From the NCBI RefSeq assembly GCF_030219325.1, contig NZ_CP126625.1, positions 1,352,857 to 1,416,856 of the forward strand: a stretch of DNA of 64,000 bases, read 5' to 3'. The notes under the pieces are model-generated. The model was not told the DNA's origin. It ran no database searches and saw only the letters and a program-made list of their open reading frames with translations. Of this stretch, positions 53,154 to 61,503 are shown piece by piece. A program made the position numbers and the translations under genes. Every line of letters begins with the position of its first letter. Positions within the stretch are counted from its first letter, which is position 1. Source of the stretch: Geothrix sp. (GTDB taxonomy: Bacteria; Acidobacteriota; Holophagae; Holophagales; Holophagaceae).

Positions 53154-55274
53154 GTGCCTGTGGCAACGAAGAAGACCATAGCAGACATGCATAACCTGGC
53201 CAGTCAGCACCCTGGCGGAGAGTGTATTTCCCCTCAGTACCTGGGTGATACCGGGAAGCTTCAATGGCGATGTGAGCATGGCCATGGCTTCCTTATGGCC
53301 CCAGGAAAGGTAAAAGCAGGCCAATGGTGCCCTCGATGTCGCGGGATGTATTCAACCATCGAAGACATGAAAGCCCTTGCCCGGCTTCACCCAGGTGGGG
53401 AATGTCTTTCAACCGAATTCCGGGGTAACAAAGTCCCCCTGATGTGGCGATGCGAAAAGGGCCATGAATGGGACATGCCCCCCGAATATGTGAAATCAGG
53501 GTGCTGGTGTCCACATTGCCAAGGTCGAAGGGCCACCATTGAAAAGTTGCAGAAGTGTGCGCTCGAACGAGGTGGGAAGTGCCTTTCTCCCGAATACCTT
53601 GGAACCCAGGCTCATCACCTTTGGGAGTGCTCATCAGGCCACTCATGGCGAGCGACTGCCAGCAATGTTCTTCGGGGTAGTTGGTGCCCGGTATGCAGCA
53701 GAACCGTGCGAAAAACCATTGATGAAATGAAGAACTTGGCAAAGGCGCGAGGGGGAGAATGCCTCTCGGAGGTCTACAAGAACAAGGATGCCAAACTCCG
53801 CTGGAAATGTTCTGAAGGGCATGAATGGGAGACCAGCTCTGCACCGGTTAGAAAGGGATCGTGGTGCCCCCACTGTGCAGGGACAGCTCGAAAATCTATG
53901 CAGGACATGCATGATCTCGCGAGTCTCCATCCAGGCGGGGAATGTATCTCTACTGAATATTTGGGTGACACTGGGAAATTGTGGTGGCGGTGTGAGAAGG
54001 GCCACGAATGGGACATGGCCCCAGGAGCGGTAAAGGCTGGGCACTGGTGCCCGCTTTGTCGTGGCAAACGAGCAAATATTGAGAAGCTCCAACTCCTAGC
54101 CGCCGAAAGAGGAGGGCGCTGCCTTTCACCAAAGTATCTAGGTGCTCTGAGCCATCACCTCTGGGAGTGCAACAAGGGTCATTCCTGGAGCGCCGCCGTC
54201 AACAATATTGTAACTGGCTACTGGTGTCCGGAGTGTGCAGGGAACCGCCGTTTGACCATTGAAATGGTTCGTGCTTTTGCCCGCGAGAAGGGCGGTGAGT
54301 GCCTCTCCGACTCATATCAGAACAACTCAGATCATCTTAGCTGGCGATGTAACGAAGGCCATGAATGGAGCACAGGCTTTGGCAGCATTCAGCAGGGATC
54401 TTGGTGTCCAAAGTGCTCTGGAGTGGGCAGAATCACCATCGAGGAGCTTAAGGATCTCGCACGACTGAGAGGCGGAGAGTGCCTTTCGGATCAAGTCGAA
54501 TCTGGTGATAGACACCTTCGTTGGAGGTGCTCTGACGGACACGAATGGATGGCTAGTCCATTCTCGATCAAGAGGGGGTCTTGGTGTCCAGAATGTTCAG
54601 CAGGCATTTCTGAACGCGCTTGCCGAGCAATATTGGAACAATTGTTAAATGTCCCTTTCAAAAAATCTCCGCTTGGCAGAATTCCATGGCTGAAAAATAG
54701 CCGTGGGAAAGCCATGGAACTTGACGGGTATTCTTCCCAACTAGCGCTTGCATTTGAGTACCACGGAAGACAGCACTACGAGTTTCTCCCTCACTTCCAT
54801 CGCAATGAGAACGCTCTACAACGCCGAAAGGAGGATGACGAAACCAAACTGGCTCTCTGCGAACAGCACGGAGTTCGACTAATTGTTGTTCCCTACTGGA
54901 TCGAACTTGAGGAAATGGAACTCTTCCTTCGGAGGGTTCTCGAAGAACTAGGGATTTACTGTGCCCCAGGCCCTCCCATCTCGATCGAATCAATAAGTGA
55001 AGCCATCTACTCTCGAAATCGAATCGAGGGCCTCCGGAAGCTAGCTCAAGAGCGGGGAGGGACTCTGCTTTCCGAGACCTATCTTGGCTTCACCCGAAAT
55101 CACCGCTTTCGGTGCGCTCAGGGTCATGAATGGTCAACTTCCCCAGCGACCTTGAAAACCGGGGCCTGGTGCAAACGATGCAGCCAAGGTCAAGCTTGGA
55201 GCCGTCGAAGGATCGAGAAGGCCCGCCTAGCTCCAGGCGACCAACCTCGACTATTAGAAGAAGAGCCCCTGTAG
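53154..55274 (+). CDS. Zinc-ribbon-repeat protein with restriction-endonuclease-like domain
   Basis: The 706-residue protein starts at GTG 53154 (or 53160) with a weak ribosome site, 20 bases after the dehydrogenase stop. Residues 6-484 hold eight repeats of about 59 residues, each with W-x-C-x-x-GH-x-W and WCP-x-C, the zinc-ribbon (DUF4379-type) pattern. Residues about 485-605 look like a Vsr/PD-(D/E)xK nuclease: ELDGY (D524), FEYHGRQHYE (E535, Q540), then K565 before an IVVPYW strand. A ninth, poorer zinc ribbon follows (about 618-680). Composition is far more AT-rich than neighbours, suggesting transfer. It may be a DNA-targeting or defence nuclease; function unproven. Confidence 0.78.
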   Translation: MPVATKKTIADMHNLASQHPGGECISPQYLGDTGKLQWRCEHGHGFLMAPGKVKAGQWCPRCRGMYSTIEDMKALARLHPGGECLSTEFRGNKVPLMWRCEKGHEWDMPPEYVKSGCWCPHCQGRRATIEKLQKCALERGGKCLSPEYLGTQAHHLWECSSGHSWRATASNVLRGSWCPVCSRTVRKTIDEMKNLAKARGGECLSEVYKNKDAKLRWKCSEGHEWETSSAPVRKGSWCPHCAGTARKSMQDMHDLASLHPGGECISTEYLGDTGKLWWRCEKGHEWDMAPGAVKAGHWCPLCRGKRANIEKLQLLAAERGGRCLSPKYLGALSHHLWECNKGHSWSAAVNNIVTGYWCPECAGNRRLTIEMVRAFAREKGGECLSDSYQNNSDHLSWRCNEGHEWSTGFGSIQQGSWCPKCSGVGRITIEELKDLARLRGGECLSDQVESGDRHLRWRCSDGHEWMASPFSIKRGSWCPECSAGISERACRAILEQLLNVPFKKSPLGRIPWLKNSRGKAMELDGYSSQLALAFEYHGRQHYEFLPHFHRNENALQRRKEDDETKLALCEQHGVRLIVVPYWIELEEMELFLRRVLEELGIYCAPGPPISIESISEAIYSRNRIEGLRKLAQERGGTLLSETYLGFTRNHRFRCAQGHEWSTSPATLKTGAWCKRCSQGQAWSRRRIEKARLAPGDQPRLLEEEPL

Positions 55275-55742
55275 CGGCCACAGGCTCTATCGGCCAAGAG
55301 ATCCTATAAAGGTGAAATTCTGTTAGGCAGGCAACATGCTATTGTTGTAATAGTAAGAATTGCTATGGATTAAATTGTAAATGACCGCTCAGCTCGCCAA
55401 ATGGATAGCCCAGGTCTATGGGGCTACAGGCTATCTACAGCGCCTATACAAGGGACTCAAAGACCCATTACAGAGAGAACGAGCTGAAGCTGCTGGTGCA
55501 TAGCCCATCCCATGACAGCCATATGAACCCACAGTAAGAGCGTCCTCCTACTGTCTACCTGCAATCGAGCGACCTGGTGGAGAGCGCCTCACCACGCCAG
55601 ATCGCCAGGTTTGTATTACAGGTTGTATTACAGGGTCGCCACCGCCGAATTCCCTTAGTCTGGCTTAACCTTCTCTTGAATTAGCGTATTACACCCACTT
55701 GAAATTGATTAATTATTGGTTCGTTAAATAAATACAAAAATA
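55275..55742. other. AT-rich gap beside the zinc-ribbon nuclease
   Basis: Nearly 470 bases without a gene. It contains a perfect tandem repeat of TTGTATTACAGG (55611-55622 and 55623-55634) and an imperfect inverted repeat just before it (GCGACCTGG-TGG / CCACGCCAGATCGC, about 55569-55606). These could be remnants of an attachment or mobility site; no integrase gene is visible. Confidence 0.45.
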
Positions 55743-55766
55743 CCTCTAGATGTTTGAATCTAGAGG
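55743..55766 (-). terminator. Terminator after tRNA-Ala
   Basis: CCTCTAGAT / ATCTAGAGG stem with GTTTGA loop, followed on the minus strand by TATTTTTG. Confidence 0.85.
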
Positions 55767-55775
55767 CATTTAAGT

Positions 55776-55851
55776 TGGTGGACCTGATCAGGATCGAACT
55801 GACGACCTCTGCATTGCGAACGCAGCGCTCTCCCAGCTGAGCTACAGGCCC
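55776..55851 (-). tRNA. tRNA-Ala (anticodon CGC)
   Basis: The minus strand reads GGGCCTG...CAGGTCCACCA. Anticodon arm CTGCG-TTCGCAA-TGCAG gives anticodon CGC, and the D-arm (GTAGCTCAGCTGGGAGAGC) and GTTCGATC T-arm are canonical. CCA is encoded. It decodes GCG. Confidence 0.95.
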
Positions 55852-55951
55852 ATGAAGTCTCAGTTTACCGTGCCTGCAATAACCGTCAATCCTTGGGGCT
55901 GTACCAAACTGCCGCCCGTGCGGGCGGCAGCAGGAACGGGCGCTCGTTCGA

Positions 55952-56989
55952 TTACATGAGGCTCTGCATGATCTCCTCCAGCACGGCCGGGCTGGGCTTC
56001 ACCTGGGCTTCGGTCAGGGTGGCCAGGGGCTGGTCCACCAAGTTCAGCACCTGGGGCAGGGGGGGCTGGGTGGGGTTGATGTAGAGCAGGCCCGTGAGGA
56101 ACTCGCCCTTGGCCATGGACTCGTGGATGGCCTTCATGGCGCCGAAGCGGTCCGTGGGGTCGTAGTCCTCGTGGATGGCCTTGATGGCGACCTTGGAACC
56201 ATCGGGGAAGGTGACGACCTCGGTCGCGCCGGCGGCGATGTCCATGTCCTCCACTTCGGAGTACTGGACGAAGCCCAGGTCATGGAGGGGGAAGTCGTGG
56301 TCCTTGACGTGCTTGTAGGAGCGGGTGGAGGCGTCGTGGTTGTTGAAGGTGACGCAGGGGCTGATGATGTCCAGCACCACGGTGCCGTCATAGGCGAAGG
56401 CGGCCTTGAGGATGGCATTCAGCTGCTTGGGGTTGCCCGAGAAGCAGCGGGCCACGAAGCCGCAGCCCAGCTCGATGGCCAGGGTGCAGGGGTCGATGGG
56501 TGGCAGGTCATTCTTGGCGCCGCTCTTGAGGAAGGAACCCTTGTCGGCGGTGGCGGAGAACTGGCCCTTGGTGAGGCCGTAAACGCCGTTGTCCTCGATG
56601 ATGTAGATCATGGGAATGTTGCGGCGGACGGCGTGGACGAACTGGCCCATGCCGATGGACATGGAATCGCCGTCGCCCGAGACGCCGATGTTGATGAGGT
56701 TCCGGTTGGCCAGGGACGCGCCCGTGGCGATGGCCGGCATGCGCCCGTGGACGCTGTTGAAGCCCCAGCCCTGGTTGATGAAGTAGGCCGGCGTCTTCGA
56801 TGAACAGCCGATGCCGGAGTACTTGGTGACGAGGTGCCCCTCGATGTTGGACTCGAAGGCGGCGTTGATGATCTGCGCCGTGATGGCGTCATGGCCGCAG
56901 CCGGCACAGAGGGTGGACTTGGAGCCCACGTAGTCCTGCTTCGTGAAGCCGAGCCTGTTGGTGGGAGCGGAAGGTGTCGCGGTGGTCAT
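55952..56989 (-). CDS. korB: 2-oxoacid:ferredoxin oxidoreductase beta subunit
   Basis: The 345-residue protein has the CAGCGHDAI cysteine motif and thiamine-pyrophosphate site GVSGDGDSMSIGMGQF followed by NIPMIYIIEDNGVYGLTKGQ. With the alpha subunit it decarboxylates 2-oxoglutarate (or a related 2-oxoacid) to acyl-CoA with reduction of ferredoxin. The substrate is inferred from the resemblance to KorB. It follows korA by 12 bases. Confidence 0.9.
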   Translation of the reverse strand: MTTATPSAPTNRLGFTKQDYVGSKSTLCAGCGHDAITAQIINAAFESNIEGHLVTKYSGIGCSSKTPAYFINQGWGFNSVHGRMPAIATGASLANRNLINIGVSGDGDSMSIGMGQFVHAVRRNIPMIYIIEDNGVYGLTKGQFSATADKGSFLKSGAKNDLPPIDPCTLAIELGCGFVARCFSGNPKQLNAILKAAFAYDGTVVLDIISPCVTFNNHDASTRSYKHVKDHDFPLHDLGFVQYSEVEDMDIAAGATEVVTFPDGSKVAIKAIHEDYDPTDRFGAMKAIHESMAKGEFLTGLLYINPTQPPLPQVLNLVDQPLATLTEAQVKPSPAVLEEIMQSLM

Positions 56990-57001
56990 GGTCGGCTTCT
57001 C

Positions 57002-58825
57002 CTACTTCTGCTCGAAGGCGGTGATCTGGTCCACGATGCACTTGGCGTCGATGGCGTGGCCGTTGTAGTGGAGGACGCTCTTGAACTTGGCGGCGTGCTC
57101 CGGGTAGGTCTCGCGGAACAGGTTCGCCATCTGGCCATCGCGGTTCTGCTCCACCACGTAGACCACCTGCTTCTCCCTCACGAAGGCATCCACCTCGGCG
57201 GTGAAGGGCAGGGCGCGGAGGCGCAGGTAGTCGGTCTTCAGGCCGCCCTCAGCGAGGAGATCCTGGGCCTCGATGACGGCGGGATCGCTGGAGCCGAAGG
57301 CCAGGACGCCCTTGGCGGAGCCGAGGTTGCGGAAGACGGGCGTGGGCACGTGGGTTTTGGCGGTCTCGTACTTCCGGCGGAGGCGGTCCACCACCTCGAC
57401 GTAGTCCTCGGGCTTCTCGGAATACTGGGCGTAGGCGTTGTGGCCGGACCCACGGGTGAAGTAGGACCCCTTGCCGCCGGCGGTGCCGGGCAGGGAGCGG
57501 TAGCAGATGCCGTCGCCATCCACGTCCTTGTAGCGGCCCCAGTCCTTGGCCTCGGCCAGCTGCTGCTGGTTGAGGACCTTGCCGCGGTCGTAGGCCTTGG
57601 CGGGATAGGTGAAGGGCTTCGAGGACCAGTTCTGCATGCCCAGGTCGAGGTCGGTGACCACGAAGATGGGCGTCTGGAAGCGCTCAGCCAGGTCGAAGGC
57701 ATCATAGGCGAACTGGAAGCACTCCTCCATGGTCCCTGGGTAGAGGTTGATGTGCTGGGTGTCGCCGTGGCTGCACTTGGCGCAGAGTTCCACGTCGGAC
57801 TGCTGGGTGCGGGTGGGCAGGCCCGTGCTGGGCCCGGTGCGCGCCACGTTGAAGAAGACGCCGGGCGCCTCCACGTAATAGCCGAGGCCGATGAACTCGC
57901 TCATCAGCGACACGCCGGGGCCGGCGGTGGAGGTCATGGAGCGGGCGCCGGCCCAGCCGGCGGCGAGCACCACGCCGGCGGAGGCCAGTTCGTCCTCCAT
58001 CTGCACGATGGCCACGGTGGACTTGCCGGTGGCCGGATCCTTTCGGTATTCCTCGGCGTATTCGATGAAGGTCTCGACCAGGCTGGAGGCGGGGGTGATG
58101 GGATACCAGCCCACCACGGTGACGCCGGCGAAGAGGGCGCCCAGGGCGCAGGCCTCGTTGCCGTCCACGATGATCAGGCCGTTGGTCTTGTTGTCGCGCA
58201 CGACCTTGATGTGGTCCTGGTCCTGGAGGTTCTCCATGGCCCAGTCGTAGCCCGCCACGGCCGCGGCCTGGTTGATCTCGATGGCCTTGGCCTTGCCCTT
58301 CAGCTGCTTGGTGATGGCCTTCTTCACCTCTTCCATGTCCACGCCCAGCAGACGCGCCGCCACACCGACGTAGATCATGTTCTTCACCAGCTTGTGCAGC
58401 TTGGGCTCGGGACAGGAGGCCGTCACGAGCTTCTGGAAGGGCACGGGGATGTAGGCGAGGTCAGCGCGGAGCTTGTCCAGCTGCAGGGGTTCGTCGTAGA
58501 TCACCAGGGCACCGGCATCGGCTTTCGCGATGTCCTCCTTGGCGGTCTCGGCATTCATGAGGATCAGCATCTCGTTGCTGGCCTTGCGGGCCACGTAGCC
58601 CTTGGCACTGGCGCGGATGGTGAACCAGGTGGGCAGACCCGCGATGTTCGAGGGGAAGAGGTTCTTGCCACTGACGAAGACGCCCATCTGGAAGATGGCG
58701 CGCAACAGCACCGTGTTCGCCGTCTGGGAACCCGACCCGTTGACCGTGGCCACCTGGATGGAAAAATCATTGATCCGGGTTTTCGCCCCCACAGGCGCAG
58801 AGGGGGCGGCAAGGCTGGCAGTCAT
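57002..58825 (-). CDS. korA: 2-oxoacid:ferredoxin oxidoreductase alpha subunit (gamma-alpha fusion)
   Basis: The 607-residue protein has an N-terminal gamma domain (VNGSGSQTANTVLLRAIFQMGVFVSG) fused to the alpha part with GWYPITPASSLVE, QMEDELASAG and the TSTAGPGVSLMSEFIG motif. The enzyme would feed ferredoxin in the oxidative or reductive citric-acid cycle. The ATG at 58825 has AAAGGAG six bases before it. No ferredoxin delta subunit gene is adjacent. Confidence 0.91.
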   Translation of the reverse strand: MTASLAAPSAPVGAKTRINDFSIQVATVNGSGSQTANTVLLRAIFQMGVFVSGKNLFPSNIAGLPTWFTIRASAKGYVARKASNEMLILMNAETAKEDIAKADAGALVIYDEPLQLDKLRADLAYIPVPFQKLVTASCPEPKLHKLVKNMIYVGVAARLLGVDMEEVKKAITKQLKGKAKAIEINQAAAVAGYDWAMENLQDQDHIKVVRDNKTNGLIIVDGNEACALGALFAGVTVVGWYPITPASSLVETFIEYAEEYRKDPATGKSTVAIVQMEDELASAGVVLAAGWAGARSMTSTAGPGVSLMSEFIGLGYYVEAPGVFFNVARTGPSTGLPTRTQQSDVELCAKCSHGDTQHINLYPGTMEECFQFAYDAFDLAERFQTPIFVVTDLDLGMQNWSSKPFTYPAKAYDRGKVLNQQQLAEAKDWGRYKDVDGDGICYRSLPGTAGGKGSYFTRGSGHNAYAQYSEKPEDYVEVVDRLRRKYETAKTHVPTPVFRNLGSAKGVLAFGSSDPAVIEAQDLLAEGGLKTDYLRLRALPFTAEVDAFVREKQVVYVVEQNRDGQMANLFRETYPEHAAKFKSVLHYNGHAIDAKCIVDQITAFEQK

Positions 58826-58893
58826 GGAGACTCCTTTCTCATCGGGGCACAGGCAACGAGTGGGGCCAAAAGAGGACGAGAAGGGCGTAAATA

Positions 58894-58906
58894 CTTGACC
58901 CTCAAG
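58894..58906. promoter_or_regulatory. Palindrome in the korA-lexA divergent region
   Basis: CTTGA-CCC-TCAAG is a perfect 13-base palindrome between the divergent korA and lexA genes, possibly an operator; no factor can be named. Confidence 0.25.
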
Positions 58907-59002
58907 GCCGTCGATCAGTATGACATAGGTCACAGGTGGGTTCCACGGAGGGTCCGGAACCGGGCCCGATCCGGGATCTTAAATAAAGCGAAAAAAAAGG
59001 GA

Positions 59003-59031
59003 TTGACGACCTGCGCCTCAACTCTTACCTT
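59003..59031 (+). promoter_or_regulatory. lexA promoter (leaderless)
   Basis: TTGACG at 59003-59008, 17-base spacer, TACCTT at 59026-59031. Transcription should begin at about 59038, next to the lexA ATG at 59039, and no ribosome site is present. Confidence 0.6.
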
Positions 59032-59038
59032 GAAGCCC

Positions 59039-59704
59039 ATGAAAGCCAGCGATCTCACCAAACGCCAGCAGGCCGTGCTGAAGTTCATCCGCACCTTCGT
59101 GCAGAGCGAAGGGCGAAGCCCAACCCTGGCTGAAATTGCCAAGGGGGTGGGTTCCAGCGCAGTGTCCACCATCCACAAGCACGTCCAGCACCTCATGGAC
59201 AAGGGCTTCCTCGTCCGCAGCCATGGCAAGGGCAACAACCTGGTCGTGGCGACGGGAACGGAGGACGATCCGTCCTCCACCCGCGCCGCACGCAGCGATG
59301 CCCGTCCGGAGGGGGCACCCGCGGTGCGGATCTTCCCCTTCTGCGGTGACGTCGCCGCGGGCTCGCCGATCCTGCCGGAGAGCCGCGCCCTGCCCATCGA
59401 GGTGCCCAACAGCATCCACCGCCAGCGCGACGAGTTGTTCGTGCTGCGCGTGCGGGGTGACTCCATGGTTGATGACGCCATCCTCGACGGGGACCTGGTG
59501 GTGTTGCAGCGCAAGGGCGAGTACCGGAATGGCGACCGCGTGGTGGCCCTAATCGACCGGGAGGAGGTCACCCTCAAGGAGTTCCGCCGGGACGCCAAGG
59601 GTGTGTGGCTCATCCCCCACAACCCCGCGCTGCAGCCCCGCTGCTACCCGCCCCAGCTCATCGACATCCAGGGCATCCTCGTGGGCGTCATGCGCAGCTG
59701 CTGA
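59039..59704 (+). CDS. lexA: LexA repressor
   Basis: The 221-residue protein has the N-terminal winged helix (LAEIAKGVGSSAVSTIHKHVQHL) and the S24 peptidase domain: self-cleavage at Ala-Gly in GDVAAGSP, nucleophile Ser in VRGDSMVDDAI and Lys in EEVTLKEF. It represses the SOS regulon until RecA filaments trigger its cleavage. No canonical LexA box was found by eye. The mRNA appears leaderless. Confidence 0.95.
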   Translation: MKASDLTKRQQAVLKFIRTFVQSEGRSPTLAEIAKGVGSSAVSTIHKHVQHLMDKGFLVRSHGKGNNLVVATGTEDDPSSTRAARSDARPEGAPAVRIFPFCGDVAAGSPILPESRALPIEVPNSIHRQRDELFVLRVRGDSMVDDAILDGDLVVLQRKGEYRNGDRVVALIDREEVTLKEFRRDAKGVWLIPHNPALQPRCYPPQLIDIQGILVGVMRSC

Positions 59705-59712
59705 AAACGAAT

Positions 59713-59813
59713 AACAAGAACCGCGAAAGACACCAAAGGGGCGCGAAAGGAAAGACAAGCAATCTCCTTTCGCGCGCCCGAAGGGCGATTTCGCGAATTT
59801 CGCGGTTCCTGTT
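59713..59813. repeat. Nested palindrome between lexA and the isopropylmalate-type dehydrogenase gene
   Basis: Outer arms AAC(A/G)AGAACCGCGAAA (59713-59728 and the complement at 59798-59813) match at 15 of 16 positions. Inner arms GCGCGAAAGGA (59741-59751) and TCCTTTCGCGC (59765-59775) are perfect, and a small CGCCC/GGGCG hairpin sits beside them. Likely a bidirectional terminator and perhaps a dispersed REP-like element. Confidence 0.6.
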
Positions 59814-59824
59814 TTTCGATGGCC

Positions 59825-60856
59825 TCAGCTGGGCAATCGATCCCGGATGGCCTTGCCCATGGCCGTCGTGCTGAGTGTGCCGCCGAGATCGCTTGTTTTC
59901 GCACCGGCGGCCAGGGCGCCTGATACCGCAGCCTCCAAGGTTTTGGCCTCGGGTTCCCACCCCAAATGCCGGAACAGCAGGGCCGTGCTGAGCATCATGC
60001 CCACGGGATTGGCCAATCCCTTCCCGGCGATGTCCGGTGCGGAGCCGTGCACGGGCTCGGCCAGGGCCGTGCAGCGGAAGGGACGGTGGGGGGCCCAGCT
60101 GAGGGAGGGCGCCACACCCATGCCGCCGATGAAGGCGGCGCAGAGGTCGCTGATGAGGTCGCCCAGGTAGTTGTCGGCCGCGATCACGCCGAAGGAGGCC
60201 GGATCCTGCACCAGCGCGCAGAGCAGCGCATCGGCATGCATGCCGCGGGCGGCCACGCGCGGATGCAGCGGCTTCAGGTCTTCAAACACCCGCATCCATA
60301 GACCATGTCCGTGCTTGAGCACGTTGGCCTTGTGGGCCAGGGTGAGGGGGCGGTCCAGGGCCTCGGCCCGCTGGAACGCGGCAGTCAGCAGCCGACCGAC
60401 GGCGGACTCCGTGTGGATCGCCAGGTCCACCGCACGACCCGGTTCGGTGGAACCCTGCAGACAGTAGGGGCCCTCGGTGTTCTCCCGGAAGACTTCCAGG
60501 TCCAGGTCGGGACCCGCTCCCGGCACCCAGGCCCGGCAGGGCCTGAAGTTCACCGTCAGGTCCAGGTCCTGCCTCAGCCGCAGCAGGATGGCCTCCGCGT
60601 GGCGCCCGTCGGGAATCCGGGGATCGCCCACTGCGCCGAAGAGGATGGCGTCGCAACCGTCCCTGATCGCCGTGAAGGCGGTTTCGGGCAGGGTCTCCCC
60701 CGTGGTCAGGTAGTGCCCGGCTCCATAGGGGAGCTGGAGGGTCTCCAGAACGTGGCCGCGGGAACGGGCCCAGGTCAGGCAGGGAAGAACCTCTGCCATG
60801 ACTTCGGTTCCGACGCCGTCGCCGGGGATGAGGGCGATGCGAATCGGTTTGTCCAA
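59825..60856 (-). CDS. Isocitrate/isopropylmalate-type dehydrogenase (probably LeuB)
   Basis: The 343-residue protein starts IRIALIPGDGVGTEVM and has VFRENTEGPYC, HKANVLKHGHGLW, AADNYLGDLISDL and PVHGSAPDIAGKGLANPVGMM, the conserved pattern of beta-decarboxylating dehydrogenases. FRENTEGPY resembles some LeuB and tartrate-type enzymes more than isocitrate dehydrogenase; 3-isopropylmalate dehydrogenase is the best guess. No leuA, leuC or leuD adjoins it. Confidence 0.85.
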   Translation of the reverse strand: MDKPIRIALIPGDGVGTEVMAEVLPCLTWARSRGHVLETLQLPYGAGHYLTTGETLPETAFTAIRDGCDAILFGAVGDPRIPDGRHAEAILLRLRQDLDLTVNFRPCRAWVPGAGPDLDLEVFRENTEGPYCLQGSTEPGRAVDLAIHTESAVGRLLTAAFQRAEALDRPLTLAHKANVLKHGHGLWMRVFEDLKPLHPRVAARGMHADALLCALVQDPASFGVIAADNYLGDLISDLCAAFIGGMGVAPSLSWAPHRPFRCTALAEPVHGSAPDIAGKGLANPVGMMLSTALLFRHLGWEPEAKTLEAAVSGALAAGAKTSDLGGTLSTTAMGKAIRDRLPS

Positions 60857-60917
60857 GTCTCCGGCTCCTCCTCAAGAGCCGATGGTGCCACACTCCAGGA
60901 TCTTTCCGGAGGACCAC

Positions 60918-61430
60918 ATGAGTCGGAACTGGAGGGTGGGCATGGGCATCATGGCAACGCTGGGATTGGCCTCGGCCGCAGACATCACCGAAGGCACCAA
61001 GGCCCCGGCCTTTGAAGCGCAGGATCAGAACGGAGCCACGATCCGCCTGGCGGATTTCCAAGGCAAGTCCGTCGTGGTGCTCTACTTCTATCCCAAGGAC
61101 GACACGCCGGGCTGCACTGCCGAGGCCTGCAGCCTGCGGGACGGTTTCGCAGAACTCAAGGCCGCGGGCGCCGTGGTCCTGGGCGTCAGCGCGGACAGCA
61201 CCCAGAGCCACAAGGCTTTCGCGGAGAAGTTCCACCTGCCCTTCAGCATCCTGGCCGACCCCGACAAGCGCATCATCGAGGCCTATGGCGTGAAAATGCC
61301 CCTGCTGGGGTTTGCCAAACGGGTCACCTTCCTCATCGATCGGCAGGGCATCGTGAGGAAGGTCCTCACCGATGTCCAGACCCGGGCGCATGACCAGCAG
61401 GTGCTCGCCCTCCTGAAGGGAATCTCCTAA
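60918..61430 (+). CDS. Exported Bcp-type peroxiredoxin
   Basis: The 170-residue protein has an N-terminal signal-like segment (VGMGIMATLGLASAADI) and the Bcp core YFYPKDDTPGCTAEACSLRD, with peroxidatic Cys in PGCT and resolving Cys five residues later. It reduces peroxides using thiol donors, probably in the periplasm. The ATG at 60918 has GGAGGA upstream. Confidence 0.9.
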   Translation: MSRNWRVGMGIMATLGLASAADITEGTKAPAFEAQDQNGATIRLADFQGKSVVVLYFYPKDDTPGCTAEACSLRDGFAELKAAGAVVLGVSADSTQSHKAFAEKFHLPFSILADPDKRIIEAYGVKMPLLGFAKRVTFLIDRQGIVRKVLTDVQTRAHDQQVLALLKGIS

Positions 61431-61503
61431 GGAATTCCTGCATTTGCATTGAGCAGGGGGCGCTTTCCAAGCTAGACTTCGTGACAGCACACGAGGTTAT
61501 GGA

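Noticed and set aside
55321-55329. GTTAGGC at 55323, a possible integron core near the nuclease islet
   Set aside because: No matching RYYYAAC partner or palindromic arms at the proper distance; a seven-base match is expected by chance.
53134-55851. Complete prophage or integrative element ending at tRNA-Ala
   Set aside because: No integrase, structural or mobilisation genes and no duplicated tRNA end were found; only a small islet can be supported.
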